Source: Pedobacter miscanthi (GTDB lineage: Bacteria; Bacteroidota; Bacteroidia; Sphingobacteriales; Sphingobacteriaceae). From it: DNA of 64,000 bases. Position 1 is the stretch's first letter, and the number at the start of each line of letters is the position of its first letter. The stretch covers positions 160,539-224,538 of the forward strand of contig NZ_QNQU01000011.1 of assembly GCF_003315595.1 (NCBI RefSeq), written 5' to 3'. Under the pieces are notes generated by a model, which saw only the letters and a program-made list of their open reading frames with translations, did not search any database and was not told where the DNA came from. A program made the translations under genes and the position numbers. Of the stretch, positions 42,787 through 51,547 are shown in pieces.

Positions 42787-43046
42787 TGGAAAAAGTAAAC
42801 TATAAAAAAATCGTCATCAGAACTTTACTAAAGTTTTTGCTGATTGTTTTGATCGTTTTTGTGGCAAATTCATGGCCAAGTATTAAGCAAAGCTATAGTG
42901 GTAATGTGCCACCGCTGGATTACTGGCTCGATCATAGTTTTAAAATCAGTAACATCATCCTTATTTTCGGATTTACGGCTTATTTCTATTATAAAGATTT
43001 AACCGATCAGCGAGAACTGGTAGAAAAAGCGAATAAACAGAGTTAA
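42786..43046 (+). CDS. small two-helix membrane protein
   Basis: 86 aa. Two hydrophobic segments (about 10-28 and 50-66) separated by a polar linker with NVPPLDYWLDHS, and a charged C-terminus. No family recognised. It is translationally coupled to the M42 peptidase gene through the TAATG overlap, so it is cotranscribed. Any functional link is unknown. Confidence 0.75.
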   Translation: MEKVNYKKIVIRTLLKFLLIVLIVFVANSWPSIKQSYSGNVPPLDYWLDHSFKISNIILIFGFTAYFYYKDLTDQRELVEKANKQS

Positions 43047-43055
43047 ATAAAAGAC

Positions 43056-43157
43056 CGTCATCTCGACTGGAGCGCAGCGCAATGCCTGCCCGTACAGGCG
43101 GGGAGAGATCTATCTAGATAGATTTCTCGACTACGTTGCACTCCGCTCGAAATGACG
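43056..43157. repeat. REP-like element, copy 4, with internal palindromic insert
   Basis: CGTCATCTCGAC on the left, CTCGAAATGACG on the right, central GAGATCTATCTAGATAGATTTCTC. Compared with copy 6 it carries an extra GCCTG-cccgta-CAGGC hairpin in the left arm. The remaining spacer to 43350 has no ORF and another CTCGACTGAAACGAAAGGACGACA fragment. Confidence 0.85.
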
Positions 43158-43350
43158 ACATTGCCAGGTTGCCCAGTGAGGCAGAAAACTTGACTTTTTT
43201 TTGTTAATAAACGCCTTCCTCGACTGAAACGAAAGGACGACATTGTGGAGACACCCAACGCTCCAGTAAACTTAATTTCTTGTAATAAAAAGACAATTTC
43301 ATCACAATTAGTCTAAAACTTTTCACCTGCCGATTGTTTATTTTACAATT

Positions 43351-44040
43351 ATGAAAAAGATTGTATTAATCCGCCATGGACAAAGTGTTTGGAACCTCGA
43401 AAACCGTTTTACAGGCTGGACAGATGTAGATTTATCAGAAAATGGCTATCAGGAAGCCAAAAAAGCAGGCGAAATCTTAAAAAAACACGATTACAATTTC
43501 GATATCGCTTTTACTTCCTTGCTAAAAAGAGCGATTAAAACACTTCATATTATTTTAGAAGACCTCGATCACCTATGGATACCCGAATATAAAAGCTGGC
43601 ATTTAAACGAACGTTTTTACGGTGCCTTACAAGGCCTGAACAAAGCAGAAACAGCCGAAAAATATGGTGCAGACCAGGTTTATAAATGGAGAAGAGATCC
43701 TGATGAGGAGCCACCACAAATTGGCAGGGATGATGAACGTTTTCCCGGTAACGACCTCCGTTATCAGCTTTTAAAACCCGAAGAATTACCTTTAACTGAA
43801 AACCTGAGCGATACCATTGCCAGGGTACTGCCCTATTGGAACGAAAGCATAGTACCTGCAATAAGCAGGAACGAAAAAGTAATTATATCGGCTCACGGCA
43901 ATAGCTTAAGGGCACTGATTAAATACATCGATAATTTATCGAATGAAGAAGTAACTGCACTAGAAATACCCACTGGTGTACCGCTGGTTTACGAACTGGA
44001 TGATAACCTCCAAAAAATACGGCATTATTACCTCGAATAA
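43351..44040 (+). CDS. gpmA: 2,3-bisphosphoglycerate-dependent phosphoglycerate mutase
   Basis: 229 aa. Glycolytic 3-phosphoglycerate/2-phosphoglycerate mutase. N-terminal [18 protein letters not shown] (6-23) with phospho-acceptor His9, the [17 protein letters not shown] segment with the acid/base Glu, [10 protein letters not shown], and [11 protein letters not shown] with the second catalytic His. Length and motifs match GpmA rather than the small phosphatase-like relatives. Monocistronic. Confidence 0.97.
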   Translation: MKKIVLIRHGQSVWNLENRFTGWTDVDLSENGYQEAKKAGEILKKHDYNFDIAFTSLLKRAIKTLHIILEDLDHLWIPEYKSWHLNERFYGALQGLNKAETAEKYGADQVYKWRRDPDEEPPQIGRDDERFPGNDLRYQLLKPEELPLTENLSDTIARVLPYWNESIVPAISRNEKVIISAHGNSLRALIKYIDNLSNEEVTALEIPTGVPLVYELDDNLQKIRHYYLE

Positions 44041-44165
44041 ATTAAAATCTGCCCGGTAAAACAGGCCATTTTTACTAAAACTTTAAGGACTGCGTTTATG
44101 ACTAGTAATACCCGAAATTATTTTTACATTGTTTCCGTTATTTAACTAGTCAGTTTATCCTTATT

Positions 44166-44570
44166 ATGAGATCAAATAAAAAAAGTATAGATCTCTCAAT
44201 TATCTGCGATGATCATTGGGATGTTGTATTCGACCATGTTGGTCTGGGCTTTTGGGAATTCAGTGTGGCCACAGGCATACTCCGCTCCACCAGGTCATGC
44301 AAAATCAATTTCGGTTACCCACCTGATGGGGTATTAGCGTACGAAACCCTCTTAGGGCTTATATTACCTGAAGATTTAGATCACGTTCAGGATGAAATTG
44401 AACTTACCATTTCAGGCGAAAAAAGCAGTTACCATGCTTTATACCGTATCCGCCGCCCGGATGGAGAAATCCGCTGGATTAAAGCCGACGGAATATTATC
44501 CCAACAGGACGGCGAAAGTTTAAAATTAATTGGTACAACCTTAGATGTTACTAATTTAAAACAACCATAG
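44166..44570 (+). CDS. single PAS-domain protein
   Basis: 134 aa, consisting of one PAS_3-type fold: FDHVGLGFWEFSVATGILRSTRSCKINFGY (sensor helix/strand), LLGLILPEDLDHVQDEIE, then YHALYRIRRPDGEIRWIKADG and LIGTTLDVTNLKQ, the usual end before an output domain. No kinase, GGDEF or HTH follows; the frame stops cleanly at 44570. It may sense a ligand and act on a separate partner such as the PAS kinase at 48439. Its stop touches the stop of the convergent xth gene. Confidence 0.85.
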   Translation: MRSNKKSIDLSIICDDHWDVVFDHVGLGFWEFSVATGILRSTRSCKINFGYPPDGVLAYETLLGLILPEDLDHVQDEIELTISGEKSSYHALYRIRRPDGEIRWIKADGILSQQDGESLKLIGTTLDVTNLKQP

Positions 44571-45347
44571 TTACATATCATTTAGTTCAATCCACACAGG
44601 TCCGTGGTCGCTTGTTTTTTCCCATCCCCTAACGTTCCTATCCACTCCCGCCGATTTTAAGCGATCGCTCGCCTGAGGGCTCAATAAAAAATGATCAATC
44701 CGTAAACCTGCGTTTCTGCCATAAGCATTACGGAAATAATCCCAAAAGGTATAAATCGTTTCTTCCGGATATAACTTTCTAATGGCATCTGTCCATCCTT
44801 GTGCAAGCAGGTTTTTAAAGGCCAGGCGTGTTTCCGGCCTGAATAAGGCATCTTCTACCCAGCGTTCTGGTTTATAGGCATCCAATTCTGTCGGGATTAC
44901 ATTATAATCTCCAGCCAAAACCACAGGTATATTTTGTGCAAGTAACCCCGCCGCATGTGCAGCAAAACGTTCGAACCATTGCAGTTTATAATCAAATTTT
45001 GGTCCGGGCGCCGGGTTACCGTTAGGGAGGTAAAGACAGGCAATGAGCACACCATTAACCATGGCTTCAATATATCGGCTCTGCAGGTCTTCCGGGTCGC
45101 CATCTAATCCCCGCCTGGATTCTTTTATTTCTAAATTCCTGGCCAGTATAGCAACGCCGTTCCAGCTTTTTTGCCCATGCCAGATGGCATTATAACCTGC
45201 ATCTTTAATGGCTTGTTCGGGGAATTTTTCCTGTGGCGCTTTCAGTTCCTGCAGGCACACTACATCAGGTTGTGTTTCTTCCAGCCAGCGTAACAGCACT
45301 GGTAAGCGCCCGTTTACACCATTTACATTATAAGTTGCTATTTTCAT
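44571..45347 (-). CDS. xth: exodeoxyribonuclease III
   Basis: 258 aa. Endonuclease/exonuclease/phosphatase fold AP endonuclease for base excision repair. MKIATYNVNGVNGRLPVLLRWL with the DNA-proximal Asn, CLQELKAP with the metal-binding Glu, VVLAGDYNVIPTELDAY with catalytic Asp and Asn, GLRIDHFLLS, and the terminal KTSDHGPVWIEL with the catalytic Asp-His. Full length. It converges exactly with the PAS gene. Confidence 0.95.
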   Translation of the reverse strand: MKIATYNVNGVNGRLPVLLRWLEETQPDVVCLQELKAPQEKFPEQAIKDAGYNAIWHGQKSWNGVAILARNLEIKESRRGLDGDPEDLQSRYIEAMVNGVLIACLYLPNGNPAPGPKFDYKLQWFERFAAHAAGLLAQNIPVVLAGDYNVIPTELDAYKPERWVEDALFRPETRLAFKNLLAQGWTDAIRKLYPEETIYTFWDYFRNAYGRNAGLRIDHFLLSPQASDRLKSAGVDRNVRGWEKTSDHGPVWIELNDM

Positions 45348-45463
45348 CTGTATCAGTATGCTTTTATAGTGATAATGCCAAGATAAATCTGCCTGTCGTT
45401 TTGCAAATCTTGATGGTTTTCATGTTATAAATCTCCGCATTAAAAGCCAAAAACAGAAAATTG

Positions 45464-45492
45464 TTGAATATTTTGCTTCTCAACTATCTTTA
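45464..45492 (+). promoter_or_regulatory. possible promoter of sigma/anti-sigma pair
   Basis: TTG (45464-45466), 18-base spacer, TATCTTTA (45485-45492), one base off TAnnTTTG. The start codon is 96 bases downstream. Confidence 0.35.
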
Positions 45493-45588
45493 AACTCTTT
45501 TCAGGGCACATTTTATGCAATTAATTAACATAATTTAAAAATTTGGAATTATCTTGCGGTTAATTTAGCGTAACCGTTCCATCATCCC

Positions 45589-46044
45589 ATGCTTAAAGCA
45601 GTTTTAAACGTTCCTTCTGCCGAACCAAAAGACATCCGTTGGTTTTATAACCAGTATGCATCTATGCTGCTAGGTTATATCAATGGTATTGTGCAGGATC
45701 ATCAAAAATCAGAAGAGCACCTGGTTACTATCCTGTCTTCATTTGTCAAGGAGGTAATTTTACAGGAAAAAAGCAAACTGAATATCTGGATGGAACTGCG
45801 TCAGTACACACAAGGAAAATTAAAGCTGTTTACTGCCAAAGAACATCATTTAAAATCAACCGGAACTACAAATAAAGGGAATTTAGACCTATTGGATGAT
45901 CTGCAGCGAAAAGTATTTTGTGCGGTATACTACCATGGAAAATCTATTTCATACCTGGCGGAAACAATGCATAATAATGAGACGGAAATCCGTAATCAGT
46001 TAAAGCTGGCGATCGATAAAATGAGGAGGGCAAGTGGAAATTAA
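45589..46044 (+). CDS. ECF-like RNA polymerase sigma factor (divergent)
   Basis: 151 aa. Weak region 2 similarity (RWFYNQYASMLLGYINGIVQDHQKSEEHL, lacking the usual aromatic DNA-melting pattern) and a region 4-like helix-turn-helix (LQRKVFCAVYYHGKSISYLAETMHNNETEIRNQL). The adjoining gene overlaps its stop and looks like an anti-sigma factor, which supports the call. Many Bacteroidota have such short ECF pairs for envelope stress. Targets unknown. A divergent spacer of about 240 bases separates it from xth. Confidence 0.7.
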   Translation: MLKAVLNVPSAEPKDIRWFYNQYASMLLGYINGIVQDHQKSEEHLVTILSSFVKEVILQEKSKLNIWMELRQYTQGKLKLFTAKEHHLKSTGTTNKGNLDLLDDLQRKVFCAVYYHGKSISYLAETMHNNETEIRNQLKLAIDKMRRASGN

Positions 46045-46525
46045 CAAGATCATAGAAAGTGGTTTAATGGAAACCTATGTAATGGGTATTGCCACTGAAG
46101 AGGAAATACAGAAAGTTTTATCACTGAAGAAAGATTATCCTGAATTTAGGGATGCATTGGAACAACTGGAGTTCGACATGGAAGTGCTGGCACAAAATAT
46201 GGCCATCCAGCCACCTCCGGGCACGCTTGCCAAAATAGAACAGGAAATTAATGAGATACAGCGTCAAAACCAGGCGATACAGCCTGCTAAAGCTTACAGA
46301 TATGATGATAGTGAGGGGCAGAAAACAAGCCAGGAGCGCTACATTGAGGTAGAAGCTGAATCGAACCAGATGCGGATAAACAAAGCCTGGAAATGGGTTT
46401 TTGTAGCTGTTTTTGTATTGGGAAAGATATTTTTGGCTACTGCCATTTATTTTTACCTTGAAAACAGACAGGCACAGGAACAGATTAAAGAATTAAAAAT
46501 AGAATTAAAGGAAAAGACCAGGTAA
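46034..46525 (+). CDS. probable anti-sigma factor, single-pass membrane protein
   Basis: 163 aa from GTG 46034, overlapping the sigma gene by 11 bases. The N-terminal ~75 residues (IIESGLMETYVMGIATEEEIQKVLSLK, then a helical repeat) resemble the cytoplasmic sigma-binding part of RskA-type anti-sigma factors without the zinc motif. One membrane helix lies at about 115-136 (WKWVFVAVFVLGKIFLATAIYFYL), and then a short coiled-coil-like tail rich in Glu/Lys. The usual large extracytoplasmic domain is missing, so signal input may come from a partner. Confidence 0.75.
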   Translation: MEINKIIESGLMETYVMGIATEEEIQKVLSLKKDYPEFRDALEQLEFDMEVLAQNMAIQPPPGTLAKIEQEINEIQRQNQAIQPAKAYRYDDSEGQKTSQERYIEVEAESNQMRINKAWKWVFVAVFVLGKIFLATAIYFYLENRQAQEQIKELKIELKEKTR

Positions 46526-46615
46526 TAAATCTGTCTTTTTAAAACCAATACTAAGCAGAAGTGTTTAGTTGTTAAGATTCATTCATGTTTGAGCGCATGT
46601 TTGAGTTTAGATATG

Positions 46616-46644
46616 GGGATAGGCCTTTGGTCTGTCCCTTTTTT
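46616..46644 (+). terminator. intrinsic terminator of sigma/anti-sigma operon
   Basis: GGGATAG pairs with CTGTCCC (one G-T pair) around GCCTTTGGT, followed by six T. Confidence 0.7.
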
Positions 46645-46646
46645 AT

Positions 46647-47021
46647 TCAAACATTATTTCTTCCCAGCAGCTGATTAATCCTTTCAGTAAGGTTATTGAT
46701 ATCAAAAGGTTTTTCAATCACATCATCAGGATCGCATTCGAGGTTATGACGATCAATAGGAAGCGCAGAAAATAATACTATTGGGAAATGTGCTGTTTGT
46801 GGATTGTTTTTTAACAGGTTGCATAACTCACGGCCATCGGCATTTTCCATTCGGATATCCATCAGGATAATATCAGGCGAAAAATCCAGTATAGCGTTTT
46901 CTAAACCATCGGCTTTTAAAACACCATGAACAAAATCATGTTCGAAGATTAAATTAATGATATCGTGGATGGTTTCATCATCATCAACAATAAAAATTCG
47001 TTTAGCTGGAGACGCACTCAT
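46647..47021 (-). CDS. stand-alone CheY-like response regulator
   Basis: 124 aa receiver domain only. Acidic pocket VDDDE (12-16), phospho-acceptor Asp55 in IILMDIRMENADG, the Ser switch (VLFSALP) and the Lys in VIEKPFDINNL are present. No output domain. Such receivers act by protein contact, for example as phospho-relay intermediates. It lies next to an ECF sigma factor on the same strand and near a histidine kinase, but 80 bases and separate reading units keep linkage uncertain. Confidence 0.92.
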   Translation of the reverse strand: MSASPAKRIFIVDDDETIHDIINLIFEHDFVHGVLKADGLENAILDFSPDIILMDIRMENADGRELCNLLKNNPQTAHFPIVLFSALPIDRHNLECDPDDVIEKPFDINNLTERINQLLGRNNV

Positions 47022-47102
47022 TATGGAGCAAAGCTAATTTAAGTTCCTTAGCCTGCATTCCGTATTTATACCTGATTTTACCCCCTTTGCTAGAGAAATT
47101 AC

Positions 47103-47621
47103 CTAAGCTGCCAGGCCATCGCGATAGTTTTTAAGCATCTTTTTTAATAGCCCCCTGGCCACATGGATTTTTGTTTTTACGGTTCCCAGCGGGATATCCA
47201 GCTCCGCAGCAATTTCGTGGTATTTATAACCTTCAAAATAACGGCAGAAACAAAAACGACAATCTTCGGGTAATAAATTTAACGACCGCTGAATATCTTC
47301 CATCATAAATTTAGCCGTTCCACCGTTTGCTGACGCACTGGGTACCAGCTGAACGGAAGTAAGGTCGTCTTCCTGTTGGATCATTTCATTTTTACGCTTT
47401 ACCTTGTAATAGTGATTAAGGAAAGTATTTTTCAATATTGTAAAAAGCCAGGCCCTTACATTGCTTCCCAATTCGAATTGTGCCGAAAACCTGAAAGCTT
47501 TCATAAAAGTATCCTGAACCAGGTCTGCAGCATCATCCTCATCTCTGGTATAAGCCAATGCACGGTCGAGAAGCGATTGTTTGTATTGATAAATATCGCA
47601 ATTGAAATTTAATGTTTCCAT
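47103..47621 (-). CDS. ECF RNA polymerase sigma factor
   Basis: 172 aa, canonical sigma-70 ECF. Region 2 has LLDRALAYTRDEDDAADLVQDTFMKAF with the DAxDLVQdtF core and RAWLFTILKNTFLNHYYK. Region 4 has LPEDCRFCFCRYFEGYKYHEIAAELDIPLGTVKTKIHVARGLLK. No anti-sigma gene is adjacent. Similar factors in Sphingobacteriaceae act in stress responses. Control through the neighbouring receiver protein is speculative. Confidence 0.93.
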   Translation of the reverse strand: METLNFNCDIYQYKQSLLDRALAYTRDEDDAADLVQDTFMKAFRFSAQFELGSNVRAWLFTILKNTFLNHYYKVKRKNEMIQQEDDLTSVQLVPSASANGGTAKFMMEDIQRSLNLLPEDCRFCFCRYFEGYKYHEIAAELDIPLGTVKTKIHVARGLLKKMLKNYRDGLAA

Positions 47622-47747
47622 AAATCGGTTTTGGGATTGTTGTAACTATTCAACAAAATACCATCATCCAATGTTATTGTAAAAATACCCGATTTTTTAC
47701 GGTTTATTTAAAACAGCAGAAAACACCCTCAAAAATGCCCGAAAATA

Positions 47748-48398
47748 CTAGGAAACGTAGCCATTTCTCATGGCAAAACGCACCAGTGAAGCCGAGTTTT
47801 TAGTACCCGTTTTATTAATCAGCGCCTCTCTTTGACTCTCTACAGTACGCCTGCTGAGGTATAATTTATCGGCAATTTCCTGGTTAGTTAAACCATCGGC
47901 GATGAGTTTTAACACGTTAATTTCGCGCTCAGAAAAGTTGATTTCAGTGCCCGTTTTTTGCGACAACATATTCAATTGTGTATTAAAACGCTCTAATATT
48001 GCAATACATAAATTGGAAGAAAGGTAACGTTTTCCCTTCATTACATGCTGCAGGCAGAACAGCAGTTCGTCTTCTTCTATATCTTTTGAGAGGTAGGCAA
48101 AAGCTCCTGAAATAAAGGCATTTGAAGCAAATTTTTCATCATCCAAAATAGAGAGCACCACCACTTTTATATCGTATCCGCCTTCTTTAATTTTGCTCAC
48201 CAAGCCTATCCCATCAAGATTTGGCATTACAATATCCGATAAAACAATATCAGCTTTTATCCCTTTTTCCAGAAGTTCTAAAACACCTAAACCATCAGAT
48301 ACTTCTGCTACAACTTTAATCCCTTCATGTTTTTCGATCAGTACTTTTAGTGAGGTCCGGATGATATTATGATCGTCCGCAAGAATAATGTTAATCAT
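47748..48398 (-). CDS. NarL/LuxR-family response regulator
   Basis: 216 aa. Receiver domain with ADDH (7-10), phospho-acceptor Asp55 (IVLSDIVMPN) and a conserved Lys in AYLSKDIEEDE. The C-terminal LuxR helix-turn-helix is FSEREINVLKLIADGLTNQEIADKLYLSRRTVESQ. It is 40 bases downstream of the PAS histidine kinase on the same strand, so the two form a two-component system. Regulon unknown. Confidence 0.95.
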   Translation of the reverse strand: MINIILADDHNIIRTSLKVLIEKHEGIKVVAEVSDGLGVLELLEKGIKADIVLSDIVMPNLDGIGLVSKIKEGGYDIKVVVLSILDDEKFASNAFISGAFAYLSKDIEEDELLFCLQHVMKGKRYLSSNLCIAILERFNTQLNMLSQKTGTEINFSEREINVLKLIADGLTNQEIADKLYLSRRTVESQREALINKTGTKNSASLVRFAMRNGYVS

Positions 48399-48438
48399 AA
48401 TCCAAATATAACTTACGGTATTTTAAAATTAAAAACGG

Positions 48439-49509
48439 CTACTTAGGCAGCTCGATAAAGAAGGTAGTTCCGACACCGGTTTTACTCTTAAACCAGATTT
48501 TTCCTTGATGTAAATCAACAATTGCTTTGATGATGCCCATTCCAAAACCTCCGGATTCTTCACCTTTTAAACCAGGCCTTAAGGTTTCGGGCAAATGGTC
48601 GAAAAGTCCGGGCTGCAGCTCATCAGGAATTCCGATACCGTTATCGGTTACCGTTATCAGCACAGTGTTTTCTAATTCTTCGGCATGTATACCAATGTAA
48701 CCATAATCATCCGTAAACTTCAGTGCGTTGGAAATTAAATTATTGATTACCTGCAGAAACTTCATGCTATCCAGGTGCAGGTAAATTTGTTCTGCAGAAC
48801 AGGTAAATTTTATATTCTTGGTTTTGCCGAGTTTAGAACGCTTGTAAAAACGAACTACATCGCGAAGCTCCCAAACCAGATCGGCACGCTCTTTACCGAT
48901 TTCTATAACAGACGATTTAAGGAACTCGCGGTTAATCATACTCCTTACCAGCAATAAATTCCTTTCGCACATATCCTTTATAAAAGCAAGCGAATTCATC
49001 ATCTGCACATCGCCTGTTTGGGCAATACCATCTTCCATTGATGAGGCTGTTAATTTCATCATGCCCAGTGGTTCTTTTAAATCGTGGGCCAATACCTCCA
49101 GGGTGATGTTTTTGCGGGCATTAATCTGTTCGATATGGATTTTGTTGTGCCGCATTACCGTTATATCTTCAACCGTGCCCACCATGAGCCGGCCTTCTTC
49201 GATAGCATAAATAATAATACGTACATATTTCTCCCGACCGGGAAACATCAAACGGAATTCGTATTTCTTTTCGGTTCTATCTTCAAGGCATTCTTCGTAA
49301 CAGGATTTTACATGCTGCAAATCTTCAGGATGTATGTTCTCCATTATCATCTGCGGATTGGCAAAAACCTGATCCAATTCCAATTCCCAGATTTCACCGA
49401 AAGATTTATTGAGGTATAAAAAGTTTTGCTGTTCGGGTTCAAAAATAAAATATCCATCAACAGACAAATCGCCTAGTTTACAAAAAAGCTCATTATTTAA
49501 TCTGGCCAT
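48439..49509 (-). CDS. PAS-domain sensor histidine kinase
   Basis: 356 aa, soluble. An N-terminal PAS_3 domain (about 8-120: YFIFEPEQQNFLYLNKSF, then a PEDLQHV loop and GTVEDITVMRHNK) is followed by a dimerisation helix with phospho-His142 in VLAHDLKEPLGMM. The catalytic ATPase domain has the N-box NLISNALKF, G1 VTDNGIGIP and G2 GGFGMGIIKAIV. No transmembrane helix, so it senses an internal cue. The partner is the NarL-type regulator 40 bases downstream. Confidence 0.94.
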   Translation of the reverse strand: MARLNNELFCKLGDLSVDGYFIFEPEQQNFLYLNKSFGEIWELELDQVFANPQMIMENIHPEDLQHVKSCYEECLEDRTEKKYEFRLMFPGREKYVRIIIYAIEEGRLMVGTVEDITVMRHNKIHIEQINARKNITLEVLAHDLKEPLGMMKLTASSMEDGIAQTGDVQMMNSLAFIKDMCERNLLLVRSMINREFLKSSVIEIGKERADLVWELRDVVRFYKRSKLGKTKNIKFTCSAEQIYLHLDSMKFLQVINNLISNALKFTDDYGYIGIHAEELENTVLITVTDNGIGIPDELQPGLFDHLPETLRPGLKGEESGGFGMGIIKAIVDLHQGKIWFKSKTGVGTTFFIELPK

Positions 49510-49724
49510 GATTTAGTATTTGTTAATTTTCGATATGAGGGCTTATTTTATCCCTATCAGTTAATCAAATCACAAACATCAAATGCCGAAAAATGTTTTT
49601 ATACAAAAAAAATGAGCCGAACGGTGTAACAGACAACCCTTTTTAACCCAAAAGATTTAATATGAGTACCGTTTACCAGAGATATTAACATTTTCCACAC
49701 GATGTGTAAAATTATCTTGCCCAA

Positions 49725-49868
49725 CAAAACCAAGTATTGCCTAAATTGTTATGCATAAAGAGACGATAAAAAAGTCCTGTGAGCGGGTGATCCGCGGAGG
49801 GCAGGCACACCATAAAAAAGAGGAAAATCTTTTATCAATAGCCATCAATCAGGTGGCTATTTTTTTTA
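49725..49868 (+). ncRNA. candidate small RNA or 52-codon ORF ending in a terminator
   Basis: Between divergent/tandem leftward genes, a rightward unit can be drawn. TATCTTGC at about 49713-49720 is a weak -7 element. GC-rich structured sequence follows (GCGG-gtgat-CCGC at about 49786-49798) and then a strong terminator at 49837-49867. A short frame also starts at ATG 49751 (MHKETIKKSCERVIRGG...), but it runs through the terminator into the next gene's antisense, so an RNA is more likely. Neither is proven. Confidence 0.3.
49837..49867 (+). terminator. intrinsic terminator (rightward)
   Basis: AATAGCCA pairs with TGGCTATT, loop TCAATCAGG, then eight T. No annotated rightward gene precedes it, which suggests an unannotated transcript. 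On the left strand its A-rich side is upstream, so it is a poor terminator for leftward genes. Confidence 0.75.
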
Positions 49869-49877
49869 GCGGGTTTC

Positions 49878-50993
49878 CTATCTCAAAACAACTTTTTTAC
49901 CTGTTTTAGCCGAAATTTTGGCGGCTTCTAAAATTTTTACCACTATTAAATTATTCTCCAGAGATGATAAATCGTTTACTGGTTTGATTTCGCCTTTTAA
50001 TACAGCCGATAAATAATTTAAATGGTTTGCATAAGTAGGCTCCAAATTTTTAGCAGGATAAACTTTGTAACCTTCTTTACCATTGGGTTTTGATCGCAAT
50101 TCTTTTTCATTAACCGCCTGGATATATCCTGTTGCGCCGAACACTTCCATATCTTTTATACTAAAAGGCCAGTTCCACGAGGCCTCTACAATTCCGGTAG
50201 CATCAGGGTATTCCAATAAAAGGGTCGCATCGTCATCCACTTTTGGGTAAACATTCTTTTTGATCTGGTGGGTAATTGCCGTAACAGAAATGGGTGCTTT
50301 GCCATCCATTAACCAAGTCATTAAATTGGCACCATAACAACCAAAATCAACCAATGCTCCTGCCCCGTTTTTTTCAGGGTCGGTTAACCAGCTTAAAAAT
50401 TCCTTACTACAGCCAATTTCTTTTGGTCCCTGGTGCCCATCGTGTACAATGATTTTTCGTAAAGCACCTACACTATTATTTTCCTTTACATTTTTATAAA
50501 TCTCCTGGTTGCTCGGATACCAAGTAGTTTCGTAATTGGTAAGTACATTTACCTTGTATTGTTTGGCCAGTTCAGCCATTCTTTCGGCCTGTTTAACCGT
50601 TACGGCCAAAGGTTTTTCTACCATTACTGATAGGCCCAGCGGAGCTGCTGCTTCTACAACAGCCAAATGATCGCTTACAGCATTATAGGCTAATACCACA
50701 TCAGGTTTCTTTTTTTTCAATAAATCGGGCAGATTATTGTAAAACAAACTATCGGGTATTTTAAAGCGGGTTTTAAACCTGGTAATCAGTTCGGGATTAC
50801 TTTCTGCAATACCAATAATATTTACTTCCGCTTTCTGATAACTGTTCATAATCAGGTATACATGATCGTGGTTTAAACCAGCTATCGCCACATTCAGTTT
50901 CTGTTGTGCATTAGCGTTAAAAAACGAAAATAATAAACAGATAACAAGGCTATTAACATTCAAAAAATATTTATACGGATGATTTGGTTTCAT
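49878..50993 (-). CDS. exported Gfo/Idh/MocA-family oxidoreductase
   Basis: 371 aa. A signal-peptide-like N-terminus (VNSLVICLLFSFFNANAQ) precedes a NAD(P)-binding Rossmann fold whose first loop is atypical (VAIAGLNHDHVYLIM; the usual GxGxxG is not intact). The EKP motif is present (VMVEKPLAVTVKQAERM), and the C-terminal sheet domain shows the active-site region GAGALVDFGCYGANLMTWLMDG. Many Bacteroidota members with secretion signals act on sugars or cyclitols in the periplasm. Substrate unknown. Monocistronic. Confidence 0.88.
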   Translation of the reverse strand: MKPNHPYKYFLNVNSLVICLLFSFFNANAQQKLNVAIAGLNHDHVYLIMNSYQKAEVNIIGIAESNPELITRFKTRFKIPDSLFYNNLPDLLKKKKPDVVLAYNAVSDHLAVVEAAAPLGLSVMVEKPLAVTVKQAERMAELAKQYKVNVLTNYETTWYPSNQEIYKNVKENNSVGALRKIIVHDGHQGPKEIGCSKEFLSWLTDPEKNGAGALVDFGCYGANLMTWLMDGKAPISVTAITHQIKKNVYPKVDDDATLLLEYPDATGIVEASWNWPFSIKDMEVFGATGYIQAVNEKELRSKPNGKEGYKVYPAKNLEPTYANHLNYLSAVLKGEIKPVNDLSSLENNLIVVKILEAAKISAKTGKKVVLR

Positions 50994-51130
50994 ATCGCTG
51001 GTTCTTAAAATTAATGACGACCAATTTAAAAATTTATAAAAGGCTTAGGCCTAACACTTAAAAATATTACAAAGTGGAATTGCATTTTGAAACAATTGTT
51101 GAATAAGCTTATATTCATGTTAAAAAAGCA

Positions 51131-51547
51131 ATGGCACAGAATAAAACCACCGAAAACGATTTAAGCGTAACCGACTTTATAAACACTGTAACCGACGAAA
51201 CCAAAAGGAAAGATTGTTTTGATCTATCTGCAATTATTACTGAAACCACGGGCTTTAAAGCAAAAATGTGGGGACCGGCAATAGTAGGATTTGGAAGCTA
51301 CCATTATAAATACGAAAGCGGAAGGGAGGGCGATGCGCCATTGGTTGGTTTTTCTCCACGTAAGGATGCCATCTCTTTGTATTTATCTTCTGAATTTAAA
51401 AACCGTGAAGAATTACTGACCAGGTTCGGAAAACATAAAAGCGCCAAAGCCTGTATTTATGTAAAAAAATTGAGCGATATCGATGTGGAAGTGTTAAAAG
51501 AAATGGTAAGCAATTCTGTAGCACATATTAGGAATTTGTACCCGTAA
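51131..51547 (+). CDS. DUF1801 (YdhG-like) domain protein
   Basis: 138 aa, a complete single-domain member. SVTDFINTVTDETKRKDC near the N-terminus, the AKMWGPAIVGFGSYHYKYESGREG block, then VGFSPRKDAISLYL and KHKSAKACIYVKKLSDIDVEVLKEMV. The family is widespread and uncharacterised (YdhG of Bacillus is linked to iron homeostasis by a frataxin-like fold). Cytoplasmic, monocistronic. Confidence 0.88.
   Translation: MAQNKTTENDLSVTDFINTVTDETKRKDCFDLSAIITETTGFKAKMWGPAIVGFGSYHYKYESGREGDAPLVGFSPRKDAISLYLSSEFKNREELLTRFGKHKSAKACIYVKKLSDIDVEVLKEMVSNSVAHIRNLYP

Noticed and set aside
49751..49867. 52-codon ORF as a definite gene
   Set aside because: It reads through a strong terminator hairpin and has no recognisable domain. 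Kept only as an alternative to an sRNA.
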